DNA from: Axinella damicornis
Lineage: Eukaryota > Porifera > Demospongiae > Axinellida > Axinellidae
Direction of reading: 5' to 3'
DNA: 64,000 bases
Assembly (NCBI GenBank): GCA_963931865.1
Contig: OZ007508.1
Span: forward strand, 9,112,781-9,176,780
Shown here piece by piece: positions 23,564 to 34,855 of this stretch. A program made the position numbers and the translations under genes. Numbering within the stretch: position 1 is the stretch's first letter; each line of letters begins with the position of its first letter. Under the pieces are notes generated by a model. It saw only the letters and a list, made by a program, of their open reading frames with translations, was not told the DNA's origin and did not search any database.

Positions 23564-25196
23564 TATGGTGGCCGAGAAGGTCACTTTCTGATTCGCGTTT
23601 TCCCATAGCGTATTCGCATTCGGCATTGCGTATTCCCATTTGCCATAGCGGATTCGCGTTTTCCCATAGCGGATTCGCGTTTTCCCATAGCGTATTCGCA
23701 TTCGGCATTGCGTATTCCCATTTACCATAGCGGATTCGCGTTCGGCATTGCGTATTCCCATTTACCATAGCGTATTCGCGTTTGGCATTGCGTATTCCCA
23801 TTTACCGCAGCGGATTCGCGTTCGGCATTGCGTATTCCCATTTTACCATAGCGGATTCGCGTTTTCCCCATAGCGGATTCGCGTTTTCCCATAGCGGATT
23901 CGCACGGCATTGCGTATCGTTGCGTATTCCTCAATTATTGTTGACCGACCACAAAATGCTTGGGAGCCACGCCCACTACGTACCTCGAACCCAAACCGAG
24001 AGCATGGTAATCTTGATGGACCACCAACTGTCTCTTCCGAACTGGATGGTTAGTTCACATTATGGACATATGACATAGGCCTATAGCGGGGCAAGGGAAT
24101 ATCGTGACTGCCTCAGCATGAAAAAGTAGCTTGCTGCTAGCTAATTAGTTACTAGGTTGTGTGACTATACAATTTTTGAAACTGTTACAGAACTTCTTTT
24201 GAAATATTTCTACTCGTGGCACCCGTATAGGCTAATACTTACTCGACCGGAGGCAGTACACATCCTAAAATGGAGGTGAGATGAAACAACGAAAGTGGTT
24301 TACACATAGCTGTTCAAAATACACTCACACATGAGTTTTAACTTCTTGTATACCAGTATATATAGTTTGAGTTACCACCACGCTTTGCCAAACCTAAACG
24401 TTTGAGCTGTTCGTTAAGCTGTTGATGAAACAACAACAAAAAACATCACAGGTAACTCAACTTGACTATTCATGCCCTGGTACACAAGAAGTTAAAACTC
24501 GTGTGAGTGTATTTTGAACAGCTATTTGTAAAACCACTTTCGTTGTTTCATCTCACCTCCATTTTAGGATGTGTACTGCCTCCAGTCGAGTAAGAATTAG
24601 CCTATACGGGTGCCACGAGTAGAAATATTTCAAAACAAGTTCTGTAACAGTTTCAAAAATTGTATAGTCACACAACCTAGTAACTAATTAGCTAGCAGCA
24701 AGCTACTTTTCATGCTGAGGCAGTCACACTACATGATATTCCCTTGCCCCGCCTATAGGCCTATGTCATATGTCCATAATGTGAACTAACCATCCAGTTC
24801 AGAAGAGACAGTTGGTGGTCCATCAAGATTACCATGCTCTCGGTTTGGGTTCGAGGTACGCAGTGGGCGTGGCTCCCAAGCATTTTGTGGTCGGTCAACA
24901 ATAATAATATTGAGGAATACGCAACGATACGCAATGCCGTGCGAATCCGCTATGGGAAAACGCGAATCCGCTATGGGAAAACGCGAATCCGCTATGATAA
25001 ATGGGAATACGCAATGCCGAACGCGAATCCGCTATGGTAAATGGGAATACGCAATGCCGAACGCGAATACGCTACGGTAAATGGGAATACGCAATGCCGA
25101 ACGCGAATCCGCTATGGTAAATGGGAATACGCAATGCCGAATGCGAATACGCTATGGGAAAACGCGAATCAGAAAGTGACCTTCTCGGCCACCATA
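23564..25196. mobile_element. Foldback transposon with minisatellite arms and 6-bp TSD
   Basis: Long inverted repeat: both ends read TATGGTGGCCGAGAAGG inward, followed by arrays of a roughly 40-bp motif (CGAATCCGCTATGG plus AATACGCAATGCCGAA) in opposite orientation, then several hundred bases of non-repetitive arm. The arms meet around a central unpaired stretch at about 24360-24485. CAGTAG occurs on both flanks (23558-23563 and 25197-25202), a perfect 6-bp target duplication. No transposase frame is present, so it is non-autonomous. The layout resembles Drosophila FB elements, but I cannot assign a superfamily. Confidence 0.85.
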
Positions 25197-25224
25197 CAGT
25201 AGCTCCTTCCCCTTTCTATCAATC

Positions 25225-26256
25225 AATACATTAAGATTTTACGTGTCTGTGTGTGTGTGAGTGACGGAAGTGGGATGTTCGTGGGGCGGGACTAGACTAT
25301 AGTGACGCGCGACCATCGTACTTTAATTTATTTACTGAACCTCGAACTCCGTGAAAGAATGTTCGAGAACATTGGGCCCGGGGCATGGGCTGCAATCCAG
25401 TATGCAGTCGGGGAGCAGCAGTCGAAGCGGACGCAATCGGGCGAGCAGCAGTTGAAGCGGACGCAATCGGGAGCAGCAGTCGAAGCGGACACGATCGGGA
25501 GCAGCAGCTGATCGTGAAAGCGGCGAGCAGCAGCTGAAGCGGGCGCAATAATCGGAGAGCAGCAGCTGGAGGCGGAGGCAAACGGGGAGCAGCAGGATGC
25601 CGCAATCGGGCCCGGGAGCAGCAGCTGAAGCGGACGCAATCGGGGAGAAGCAGCTCTTCAGAGAGCTGTCCGGCCGGCGCCGGATTACGCACGGTAGGCG
25701 AACAAGGGGGAAGTAGCTGAGCGAGCGAAGCGAGCTCAGCTACTTGTACATTAAGATTTTAATGTGTGTCTGTGTGTGTGTGAGTGACGGAAGTGGGATG
25801 TTCATCGGGCGGGACTAGACTATAGTGACGCGCGACCTTCGTACTTTAATTTATTTACTGAACCTCGAACTTCGCGAAGAATGTTCGAGAACTTTGGGTC
25901 CAGGCATTGGCTGGAATCCAGCAAGCGCAATCAGGGAGTAGCAGCCGAAGTGGACGCGATCGGGAGCAGCAGCTGAAGCGGATGCAAGCTGTGAGCAGCA
26001 GATGAGATGAAGCGGGCGCAATTGGGGAGCAGCAGCTGGAGGCGGAGGCAAAGGGGGAGCAGCAGTTGAAGCGGATGCCGCAATCGGGCCCGGGAGCAGC
26101 AGCTGAAGCGCGGACGCAAGCGGCGAGCAGCAGCTGAAGCGGATGCAATCGGGAAGCTGCTCTGCAGTCTGCACAGAGAGCTGTCCGGCGCCGGATTACG
26201 CACGGTAGGCGAACGAGGGGGAAGTAGCTGAGCGAGCGAAGCGAGCTCAGCTACTT
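25225..26256 (-). repeat. Two tandem ~520-bp CAG-rich units, related to the 5' array
   Basis: Units at about 25225-25748 and 25749-26256. Each starts with ATTAAGATTTT and a TGTGTG run and ends GCGAAGCGAGCTCAGCTACTT. Inside are GGGGAGCAGCAG repeats separated by AAGCGGACGCAATC. The reverse complement matches the end of the foldback units at 1-200 and 4370-4680 (CGATTGCATCCGCTTCAG, CTATAGTCTAGTC, ACATCCCACTTCC). The long frames here are repeat translations, not polyglutamine genes. Confidence 0.8.
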
Positions 26257-26756
26257 GTATGTCATTATGTATCATTATCCTCCTGGACTGACTAATAGGG
26301 TACTATTATGTAAAATGTGTACTTAGTCTTTCCTGGTACTTATGCATGTCCTTTTGATAAGTGCATTTCCTGGCATTTTTAGATTGGGGTCACAGAAAAT
26401 AACACTTTTTAATGTCCACTTACAGTTAATTTGGAGTAGTGGAATTAAGGCAAGGAAGGCAAGGTACCTGATGCTGTAATCCTCGATATAGCAAGGCTTT
26501 TGACTCTGTGCCAGATCAGGAACTATAACTTGCAACCGACGTAAATTATCTTGTGAACTGGATTACCATAATAGCAGAATGTGCACTGTGTGGTGCTAAA
26601 TGTTGTTCATTACCAGTACAGTTATTTGGACCCCCTCTGAAATAAGTGGACAAGCAGTGATTTTGAAAGTTTATTATCTTAGCATGAAAACTACAATGTA
26701 ATAAAACTTAAGATCAGTAGATAAAAAACATTCTCTGAACCGCTATTATACTAGGA

Positions 26757-26990
26757 ATACGCATGCGCAGTGTCTGTGCCTCGCGCACGCTCACAATCTG
26801 TAATAGTAGGCGTGGTTTCCTATGGAAGAAAAACGAAGGTGCGAAAGTCAGTTCAGCGTGCGAAGTTCAGTTGTTCGAAGTTGTGCGAAGTTGCTGATTG
26901 AGGTTGAAGATGGCTAAGCGTTGCCAGGAAGAATACGAAGACGTTAGCGAGGTTCTACACCCTGTCAACACTCTATATGTACGTACCATG
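26757..26990 (+). repeat. Dispersed repeat with short ORF MAKRCQEEYEDVSE
   Basis: AGGAATACGCATGCGCAGTG and the following bases recur in diverged form at 40478-40590, inside an intron of the RecQ-transposase gene. Here it leads into a 5'-UTR-like stretch and ATG-started MAKRCQEEYEDVSEVLHPV, possibly the first exon of a mobile element gene. No domain recognised. Confidence 0.4.
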
Positions 26991-27440
26991 GCCTAGACTA
27001 AACGTTTGTCTTACTTGTCTCCGCTAAACTCTCCTTGTATACATCGCTTCTTCGTCAATCTGTCAGACTCTCTCTCCTTTGCCTTACTCTCTTCTGAGGC
27101 AGTGTCCCTTTTCCCTGTATAGATCGCTTCTTTCTCAACTCTGCATTTCGCACGCGCAGTACGTGCACGAGCACGTGGCTATCGGGACCACAGAAACCGC
27201 AGCGATGCAACCGCCCCCTGCCCCTCGCAATTACAGTGTGACGGATATATATATATATATATATACAGACGCGATGTGACTACGCTGCACGATTATTGCC
27301 TCGCGCTAAGGCGCTCGGCAAAAACCAAACAGCACTAGAATCAAGTACAGTTGAAGGGACATTTACGCATGTACGTAACATGGTATCATTGTTTACAGGT
27401 AGAACACTCCACCATGCGTCCAAATACTACGTGACAGACC

Positions 27441-27786
27441 GGATTGTGGGGGTCATGAATATCATTAACGATATTGCCAGAGAGGTCTCTCCATGTGTGT
27501 GAGCCCCACCAAGTTTGGCCGCTGAGGAGCGAATGCTGTGGGAGAGAAGTACCTACAAAAGTGGTGTGCACTGAATGCATGAAAATGTGTTGTCTTGGTG
27601 GGAAGAATTCGGTGGGATTGTGGGGGTCATGAATATCATTAACGATATTGCCAGAGGGGTCTCTCCATGTGTGTGGGCCCCACCAAGTTTGGCCGCTGAG
27701 GAGCGAATGCTGTGGGAGAGAAGTACATACGAAAGTGGTGTGCACTGAATGCATGAAAATGTGTTGTCTTGGTGGGAAGAATTCGG
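27441..27786. repeat. 174-bp tandem duplication
   Basis: 27441-27612 and 27613-27786 are almost identical. In one plus frame the second copy gives CCGREVHTKVVCTECMKMC, reminiscent of the Cys-rich piggyBac C-terminus, and GGGTTAA follows at 27797-27803. A piggyBac-end relic is possible but unproven. Confidence 0.7.
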
Positions 27787-27910
27787 TGGTTAAAGGGTTA
27801 AGAGCCAATACACATGCTGAGCATGAGTACAATATCAATGACATCAGCAAAAACTACATAAATCATTATTTTTGTCCAGTTACATAACAGTTATAACAAT
27901 AGTTTAGCAT

Positions 27911-28581
27911 TGTTACATCACTCCCCCATTGGAGAGTGTGGGAACATCAACTTGCTCAATCCGTCTTGCTGGAGGATTGATCTCAGGTTATACCGCTCAC
28001 TCACTCGGGAGGGTAGTGATGCAGCTGGTTCTTCATTACATTTTGTCTTTACTTCATCCTCACTCAGGTATTCAGACTCAGCAGGTTCAGTCTGATCATC
28101 ATCCTTGCACTTGACTTCGGGTTGGATTTTCCTGTGCTCTCCTTCGGATAATCATAGGCCATGTGTCCAGTCTGGTCACAATTCCAGCACTTCTTCGGTT
28201 TCACATCAGGGTTGCTCCTACGGCCTGCCCACTGCTTGGGTTGGCTGGCCCCCACAGGGCCTTGTGGCAGAGGAGACGCCTTAGGGTCCTCGCTGCTGGG
28301 ACAACTGATACTGCTTCTGCTTCTGAAGTCCATGGCCAGCTTGCCTCCTCTCCTCACTCTTGGCAGCCACATATAGTCCAACGCTCCAGACTGCAGGAGC
28401 GGGGCTCTCCCTCTCCGTTGATAGGATCCTCCCCTCGGCACTTCCCCTGCATCTTCATCCTAGGAGGCAGGTCGCTGGGCGTCAACCGGCCGGTATGGGA
28501 AAGCCGTGACTTCAACTCCACAATCTCAGCGTCTTTGGCTAATAGAGCACCACCAAACTCAGCCAATTGGCTAAGATACAA
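27911..28581 (-). pseudogene. LTR-retroelement gag-like remnant with CCHC-type knuckle
   Basis: The minus strand carries a coiled segment (LAKDAEIVELKSRL, about 28540), then in a shifted frame a zinc knuckle CWNCDQTGHMAYD at about 28150 in which the last Cys of CX2CX4HX4C is replaced by Asp, then a frame-shifted acidic tail ending HSPMGE and a stop near 27918. A purine tract (ATGGGGGAG) directly before TGATGTAACA looks like a polypurine tract followed by the start of an LTR. No protease, reverse transcriptase or integrase is seen, so it is internally deleted or gag-only. Defective. Confidence 0.5.
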
Positions 28582-28984
28582 TGCAACATTTTAGGACACT
28601 TATCATCCCTGGAGCAGTTTGTGCTATATCACGTGAACAACATACAAGAACTTAATTGATCAGGCCACTGCATGCACCCAGTGTATACTAGTTAAGTTAC
28701 CGCAATGCCGCACCACCATGTATGAAATCTACTACGCAAGCGTATTATAAGTGATGGGTACGCTACGAGCTACTACCATAAATCAATAGTACCCCAGCCT
28801 TGTCTCCCACTCCGCTTTCTTGATCATATAGCTAAGTGACAATAGTGTTGGGCAATGATTACCCTTAGTACTGTTGTAAAATGAGAGGATGCCCACATTA
28901 ATAAAGAATGCAATTGCAATCTCTATGTGCACTCCTGGAAAAGACTCACAAACCAGAATACAGGGTAGGAACATAATTCAAATA

Positions 28985-29766
28985 CACACATCATGTTCAC
29001 ACAGTGGGAACAGGTTCACCAAACCAGCATGCGGGACAGAAAGATGTTCACAAACACACAAATGTTCACACAGTTCACAAAGCCAGCATACAGGGAAGAA
29101 AGATGTTCACAAACACACAATATGTTCACAGAGTTAACAAACAGCATACAGGGAAGAAAGATGTTCACAACCACACAATATGTTCACAGAGTTAACAAAC
29201 CAGCATACAGGGAAGAAAGATGTTCACAAACACACAATATGTTCACAGAGTTAACAAACAGCATACAGGGAAGAAAGATGTTCACAAACACACAATATGT
29301 TCACAGAGTTAACAAACCAGCATACAGGGAAGAAAGATGTTCACAAACACACAATATGTTCACAGAGTTAACAAACCAGCATACAGGGAAGAAAGATATT
29401 CACAAACACACAATATGTTCACAGAGTTAACAAACCAGCATACAGGGAAGAAAGATGTTCACAAACACACAATATGTTCACAGAGTTAACAAACCAGCAT
29501 ACAGGGAAGAAAGATGTTCACAAACACACAATATGTTCACAGAGTTAACAAACCAGCATACAGGGAAGAAAGATGTTCACAAACACACACTATGTTCACA
29601 CGGTTCACAACCAGCATACAGGGAAGAAAGATGTTCACAAACACACAATATGTTCACACAGTTCAGCATGCGGGACAGAAAGATGTTCACAGACACACAA
29701 TATGTTCACACAGTTCACAAAACCAGCATGCAGGGCAGAAAGATGTTCACAAACATACAATAGCCA
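28985..29766 (+). repeat. Minisatellite, ~59-bp unit
   Basis: About 13 tandem copies of a unit containing CAGCATACAGGGAAGAAAG, ATGTTCACAAACACACAATA and TGTTCACAGAGTTAA. Edge copies are more diverged (AGCATGCGGGACAGAAAG). The unit is near 59 bp, so the reading frame changes copy to copy and the long frames have no coding meaning. Confidence 0.95.
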
Positions 29767-30039
29767 GTGGGAACAGTGTCCCAAGCAATACTAACATTAT
29801 TTTTGTGGGATGGGGCAGTGTGATTGGGCAATGTGATAAATGTAACTACAGTATTCTTCAAATTGTGGTGTTGTACTGCCATAACAGTTCAGGTGTTTTT
29901 CAAAATTTGAGCCATGGTTCAAATTATAATGGAGTTGTGATCTTTAATGCAGGGCGATTATTCCCCACATGCATCTACTGTGCCGATTCACAATTACAAT
30001 CTGAAACCAACACCACTTAAGCACAAGTCTAACGGATCC

Positions 30040-30640
30040 CCCTCTCCCACTCTCATGAATCCTAGTGGATTTTCATGATCGAAGTGCACTCCAGACATCC
30101 TAGTGCACTTCTAGTCCACGCTTATGTTGCAAGTGCACTCTCATGCATCCCACTCATGATCGAAGTGCACTCCAGACATCCAAGTGCACTCTCATGGATC
30201 CTTGCACTTCGATGAGAGTGCACTAGGATGCATGAGAGTGCACTGGGATTCATGAGAGTGCGCATGGAAAAACGAGTGCACTGGAGTGCACTTCGATTGT
30301 GAGAGTGCACTAGGATGCATGAGAGTGTACTAGGATGTCTGGAGTGCACTTCGATCATGAGAGTGCACTAGGATCTCTGGAGGGGCATGAATGAAAGCGA
30401 ACTTGGAGCATGAGAGTGAACGAACATTGATGATCGAGAGTGCAGTAGGATGTCTGGAGTACACTTGGACATTCCAAGTGCACTAGGATATCAGGAGTGC
30501 ACTTGGACACTTGGACCATGAGAGTGCCCCAAGGTTTGGTGTGGTCAAACCACCCCGAACTCACTCCTGTAGGCCCTTCATCACAGTGGTTCGAGGAGGT
30601 GCACTCCAGACATCCAAGTGCACTCTCATGTTGCAGTGTG
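30040..30640. repeat. Mixed-orientation array of GAGTGCACTAGGAT motifs
   Basis: Many copies of GAGTGCACTAGGATG, GTCTGGAGTGCACTTCGATC and their reverse complements, arranged on both strands around the palindromic core GTGCAC. The centre near 30200-30230 is the switch between orientations. Confidence 0.85.
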
Positions 30641-31252
30641 CGTAGTTTGGAGTCGCTGCTATTTGCCTTTCTGCTCCGCAAAAACGCAAATCTGAGGCAT
30701 AACGGCAATGTCTTTGTTTACTTCCGGTTCATGTTGATCTCATTGTCATGGAAACATTAATTATGATTAAAACTTGAGTTCACTAATCAAGTTTACAGTA
30801 ACCACAAACCCCATGTTCATACTGCCATGGGTTTATGAGATAATTATATCCAGTATTATCACGATGATAATTCACTCTAACCTGCCCAGCAGGCCTGCTT
30901 CCTTAGCATGTGGTTTTACATCTATTATTGTAAGAACCGTACAATCCCCATCTCTAGTTTCCACTCGAATAGTCTGGAATAACATCCCTACTGATTGCCT
31001 TCTGTTGCATTGGTGTTACTTTTGTAGAAGTAGCAGCAAACATCTGATGAGCGACATTCTTTTCACCTTTAGATACAGACTCTTCTGCTGCCAATACACA
31101 GTCCGTTACTCTGCAGATGCCTATAACAATACAGTCAGTGACAACAAACCTGACTTCTGCCTCACTCATGTCTCTACCTGTATAAAAAGAACAAAAACAT
31201 AGTGGATCAACCTTGCAGACTGGATAGTTTGTCACAAGACCTTTCTTCACCC
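30641..31252. other. No supported gene
   Basis: Contains a 142-codon plus-strand frame (30774-31202) overlapping a 98-codon minus-strand frame. Neither shows motifs, and the plus frame has an odd, Cys/Ser-rich composition. I would not annotate either as a gene. Confidence 0.35.
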
Positions 31253-31430
31253 AGTTCAGTTCAGTTCGTTTTTAATTTGATGACCCAGGAATGCCGCATC
31301 TCTCAATACTGGAGGTTTTCATGCAGGTCCTGGGGATGATGACAGCATCACTGAACTCGCTTGAGTTACCATAAATGGCATTGCTCAAACTTGTCTTTCT
31401 AGAAGGGCAAAGGACAAATTCCTTTTTTAA
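31253..31430 (-). mobile_element. SINE body, 3' half (split by piggyBac-like insertion)
   Basis: Reverse strand matches the body of the intact SINE at 59231-59549 (CAAGTTTGAGCAATGCCATTTATGG, GACCTGCATGAAAACCT-type sequence), including the terminal (GAACT)n tail. It stops at the TTAA at 31427-31430. Its tRNA-like head continues on the other side of the inserted element. Confidence 0.85.
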
Positions 31431-32299
31431 CCCTTTCCACGATGAATTAATTTGCGTTTCACGCACAAAATTGAATAGCGTTTACTTAAAAATTCATAGC
31501 AGCGCCGCTGAACGGCAGAGTCCTTAACAACCACACCTTTTCAAGTAGCTGAGCTATTTATACACATTATGATGTCACTTTTAGCCCCATAGAACAAACG
31601 TACACGGCAAAAATACGGGTTTATATGACATTTTTCATGAATAAGATGATGATTGTTATTATTATTTACTATTATTTTTGTTAACAGCATGCCATACAAG
31701 CATTTTCAAGAATACAACACTTGTGTATTGTCATGCTATCCTCAAGAACCCCTCATAGGACTCCAGGAGTCCAACAGAGCAGACAGGAGCATCACCAAGA
31801 CAAGGCTACGAAACGGCTTTTTGTAGAAGACTGCACACGCCCTCAAATCCAAGGAATAGAACTAGAATCTTCGGAGTACAGGGACAAAGGCCACAGTGCC
31901 AGGGCATATTTCATCACTGGAGTATCCCCAACCTGCATGATTGTGTGTGCATGACAGAATACCTAAATCGGCAAAAGTGACGTCAGATCGTGGCTTTCAA
32001 TAATGCATCTTACGTTATGTACACCAAGCTGTCTCCACTACCAGCAATTCCTCGTTGTAAAAAAAGGAACCTTGCAAAGGTCCACACAATACACTGTCAT
32101 CAACAGGAGGACCTGAATTTGGTTGAAGAGATAGACTCTCCTCTCCTATAGCTACAGATTTTACGTATACCCCTGTAGAATGTACTGGCCATGCGTAGGC
32201 GGACCGTGAACTGCACTTGCACTCGCTCTCTCCTCACTTGCTCTCTGTCTGCCGCTCTGTCTGTCACTCCCTCCACTGTACTCCTCCTCCACCCCCCCC

Positions 32300-32330
<31 letters not shown>

Positions 32331-33181
32331 ACACACACATTCTTCTCCCAAATCCCCTGCCAATCACCATACCATGTCCTCGTCTTGTCCTTTTGTCCAT
32401 TTCCTTGTTCCGTCCTCGTCCAGGACAGACAGGCGACCTGTTACGTACTATGGGAAAGAACTGGCTTATCCATGAGGGGAAGGGGTTGAGCTGGCTGATC
32501 CATGACTGCAAGGGACTGGACTACTCCATGCAGACCTTCTGAAAACGCAGGAGAAGCTGGCAAGCCTCGAGGAGGAGGGGCAGGACTGTTCCGAGTGCTC
32601 TTTACCAAGCCTACAGAATACATTCACACTAGGAATGATATCTGTTCTTTCCTGGATTACTAAACTTTATATCCAGGTTCTACTAAGTGTAGACTTACTC
32701 GAGGCAGCGTCCAGATCACCCTGAACCGGACTAGGGGGAGGAGAGTATCCATTTCTTGATCGTCTCTATCGCCGCGAGTGTCTTCGTCCTCCATTGTCTG
32801 CTCTGTCGTGATCACCGCGCTGCACGCCCTCCAAACCGTCCAAGCCAGCCCTGGAAAGGTAGCTACGGACTCCTTCTCGCCCGAAATCGCTGTCTATACC
32901 ATCGTCCAGGTCGAAATCGAAGTCATCCAGTCGTTCAACACCACCGCTTACAGTATACATGTTAGCCATCTTGAAATTTTTGACACTAAGTGCATTTTTG
33001 CGCATTTGCCCTTAGTAACCGATGCCGTAGAATGTTCTAGAAAATACCACGTGCTAGAGCAACGTTCTGAGCATGCTCAGAAAGTTCTTCGCGACGCTAG
33101 GGTCCAAAGTGTATTTTATGGAATTTTGTAAAGACGCGCATGTGCTCATGCCGGATATATCCGGCTACATCGGGGAAAGGG
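31431..33181 (-). mobile_element. piggyBac-like element, 1751 bp, inserted in a SINE
   Basis: Both ends begin CCCTTTCC(A/C)CGATG read inward (14 bp, one mismatch), and the element is flanked by TTAA at 31427-31430 and 33182-33185, the piggyBac signature. On the minus strand an ATG at about 32964 starts MANMYTVSGGVERLDDFDFD, an Asp-rich N-terminus like those of piggyBac transposases; no catalytic domain follows, so it is a deletion derivative. It also contains a CA/C-run microsatellite at 32293-32339. The 142 bases before the right end have no detected function. Confidence 0.8.
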
Positions 33182-33285
33182 TTAAGGTGAACCACCCAAA
33201 AACCAAGGGCTTTAGTGGGATTCGAACTCAGGGTAGAGCCTGAGTTACGCACTGGAGACTCTACCAGTGAGACCACTGCACACCC
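33182..33285 (-). mobile_element. SINE tRNA-like head (5' half of the split SINE)
   Basis: The minus strand reads GGGTGTGCAGTGGTCTCACT, an A box region with GGTAGAGTC, and B box GAGTTCGAATCCC, then the same leader to the body as the 59.2-kb copy, up to GGTTCACC TTAA. Removing the piggyBac-like element plus one TTAA restores a continuous SINE. Confidence 0.85.
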
Positions 33286-33394
33286 TATCCCCCAACATAC
33301 TTTGTTACCGTATGGACAGTTTTAGTGACATCAGTAATTCTCCCTAAGTTTAACACTTGTGTAATAGTGAACACTATACACGGTGGGGTGTTGG

Positions 33395-33786
33395 CAAGCT
33401 AACCTACCATCAGTTACCGACTTAACCATTTCTGCAGCGTCCACGATATCAGCAGACACCTGAAGTTGACGATGCAAACTTCGTCCACTCGATTTGATGT
33501 GATTGCTCGAGATGTTAATTATTGAATCACGGAACCCTGTAAACAATGCCTGCATTCTTCCATCACAATCCTCAGGAGTAAAATGGACTCCCACTTTCAA
33601 CTCTCCTGCTCCCAAAGGTTTACGTTTATGATCTTTTACATCCTGTGATGCCTTCCATCTTCTCGGACTAGTTACCTGGTAGACCTTGCTCGCTGATATA
33701 TTCATAAAGGCGCATTCACCTTGCAATAAGAGTTGTTTTGAATTGGCCGTTTGTGACGGTTGATAGAGAATGCGCAGCGTTACCAT
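33395..33786 (-). CDS. Unidentified ATG-started exon (~128 codons)
   Basis: Minus-strand frame MVTLRILYQPSQTANSKQ..., with mixed charged and hydrophobic composition, ending at AACTGATG followed by a GTAGGT donor near 33403. It looks like a genuine first exon (balanced composition, no repeats), but no downstream exon or domain is recognised. SINE and piggyBac-like DNA lie immediately downstream, so the gene may be broken. Confidence 0.35.
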
Positions 33787-33924
33787 CTTCGCCAGAGCAT
33801 GCAGCTGCTGGCTCGCTGTTTAGTTTTACATTACGTAACCAAAAATTTAATGTTCACGTGAGCGTTCACAAAATTCGTTGTGGCCATTTCGCGTCCTAAA
33901 ATCTTGCATCATATGACAGTTAAG

Positions 33925-34040
33925 GCTCCACAGCTTCTTGTACCTCTGTCATTTCCCAATTGTTCTTTAAACCTGGCAACTTCCAAATCCAAATAGGCTT
34001 GCCGTTCATGAAGGGCTTTTCTCAATTCTTCCATACCCGG
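33925..34040 (-). pseudogene. Short gag-like N-terminal fragment
   Basis: Minus-strand MEELRKALHERQAYLDLEV then ARFKEQLGND, helical and charged as in retroelement gag N-termini. Upstream (34100-34270) is a long leader without frames. Possibly linked with the zinc-knuckle remnant at 27.9-28.6 kb, but that link is speculative. Confidence 0.3.
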
Positions 34041-34302
34041 AGTCGAGTATAGGGTACGCCGTGACGTAATCATACTCTCGGGCCCACGCCCACGCTCCTC
34101 CCCTCCAGCTCCTTCCTTGACCTCACGGTCGGCATTCTGTTCTGTTATGACTCCTTCGGTTCACCAATAAACAAAATAGCTGTGTACAGACCAGTCCTGG
34201 ACTATCGGGCTGTTTCGGCAGGCAGCCAGCACCACAAATATGTCGGACGGCTTGATCACGCAACAGCTACTCCGTGGCAAGCAGCCTAGTCTCTATTCTA
34301 GC

Positions 34303-34385
34303 CCCTAGGGAGGGGGGTGAGAGGGAGGGAGGGAGGGAGGGAGGGGGGAGGGGGGAGGGAGGGAGGGAGGGGGTAGGGAGGGTTA
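34303..34385. repeat. (GGGA)n purine-rich tract
   Basis: Run of GGGAGGGAGG on the plus strand, a polypurine tract capable of triplex or G-rich structures. Confidence 0.9.
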
Positions 34386-34593
34386 CATATTACCCCAGTA
34401 GGCCCATCACCTGCAATGTATGCCCAAAAATTGCCACTGCACTGTGACTTGCTGGAACGTCATCTGCATGGCCTGGCTAGTTTGCAGACTGAATTTCTAT
34501 AAGCAATTCTGTTCGAGTATTTAGAGCTCTTGCATTTTTAGTTGGGAGGGGCTGCCGAAGCGTCCTTTCCCCGTTCCTTACTGCTGAAACTGA

Positions 34594-34827
34594 ATGGCGA
34601 TGCAACGTGTGGTTGACATCGAGGTTGACCCAGAGTTTAATAACCACACCAGCTACAATATGTCATATCATCTTATCCCCCACAATAGCTGCACACACAT
34701 TCCAATTTACCAGGTAGCAAGTGTAAACTCCAGTGCCCGAGGGAGATATGCCAGTGCTGCAAACATCCACTGGACAGTGGAGATGATGGATGAGGAGGGT
34801 GGAAATACAGCAGCAAGATTAATCTAG
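34594..34827 (+). CDS. Unidentified small ORF, possibly an exon
   Basis: MAMQRVVDIEVDPEFNNHT..., with a possible GTAGCA donor at about 34713 after PIYQ. The downstream in-frame part (MMDEEGGN) is acidic. No known domain. A MITE follows at 34856. Confidence 0.25.
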   Translation: MAMQRVVDIEVDPEFNNHTSYNMSYHLIPHNSCTHIPIYQVASVNSSARGRYASAANIHWTVEMMDEEGGNTAARLI

Positions 34828-34855
34828 CTGAAGATGAAGAACAGATGGCCAGTTT

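Noticed and set aside
25297..26275. Long frames rich in Ala, Cys, Ser or Gln across the CAG-rich repeats
   Set aside because: Open in several frames at once because of the repeat. Not a polyglutamine gene.
26879..27850. Complete piggyBac transposase gene around the 174-bp duplication
   Set aside because: Only a possible Cys-rich terminal motif and a GGGTTAA end are visible. No catalytic region.
28985..29766. Regular repeats that might be taken for a CRISPR array
   Set aside because: The whole 59-bp unit is repeated, with no variable spacers, in a genome with introns. It is a minisatellite.
30774..31250. 142-codon plus frame opposite a 98-codon minus frame
   Set aside because: Neither has motifs, splice context or convincing composition, and mutual overlap on opposite strands suggests chance.
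32293..32339. C run followed by CA repeat as a telomere-like or functional element
   Set aside because: A simple-sequence tract inside the piggyBac-like element with no telomeric motif.
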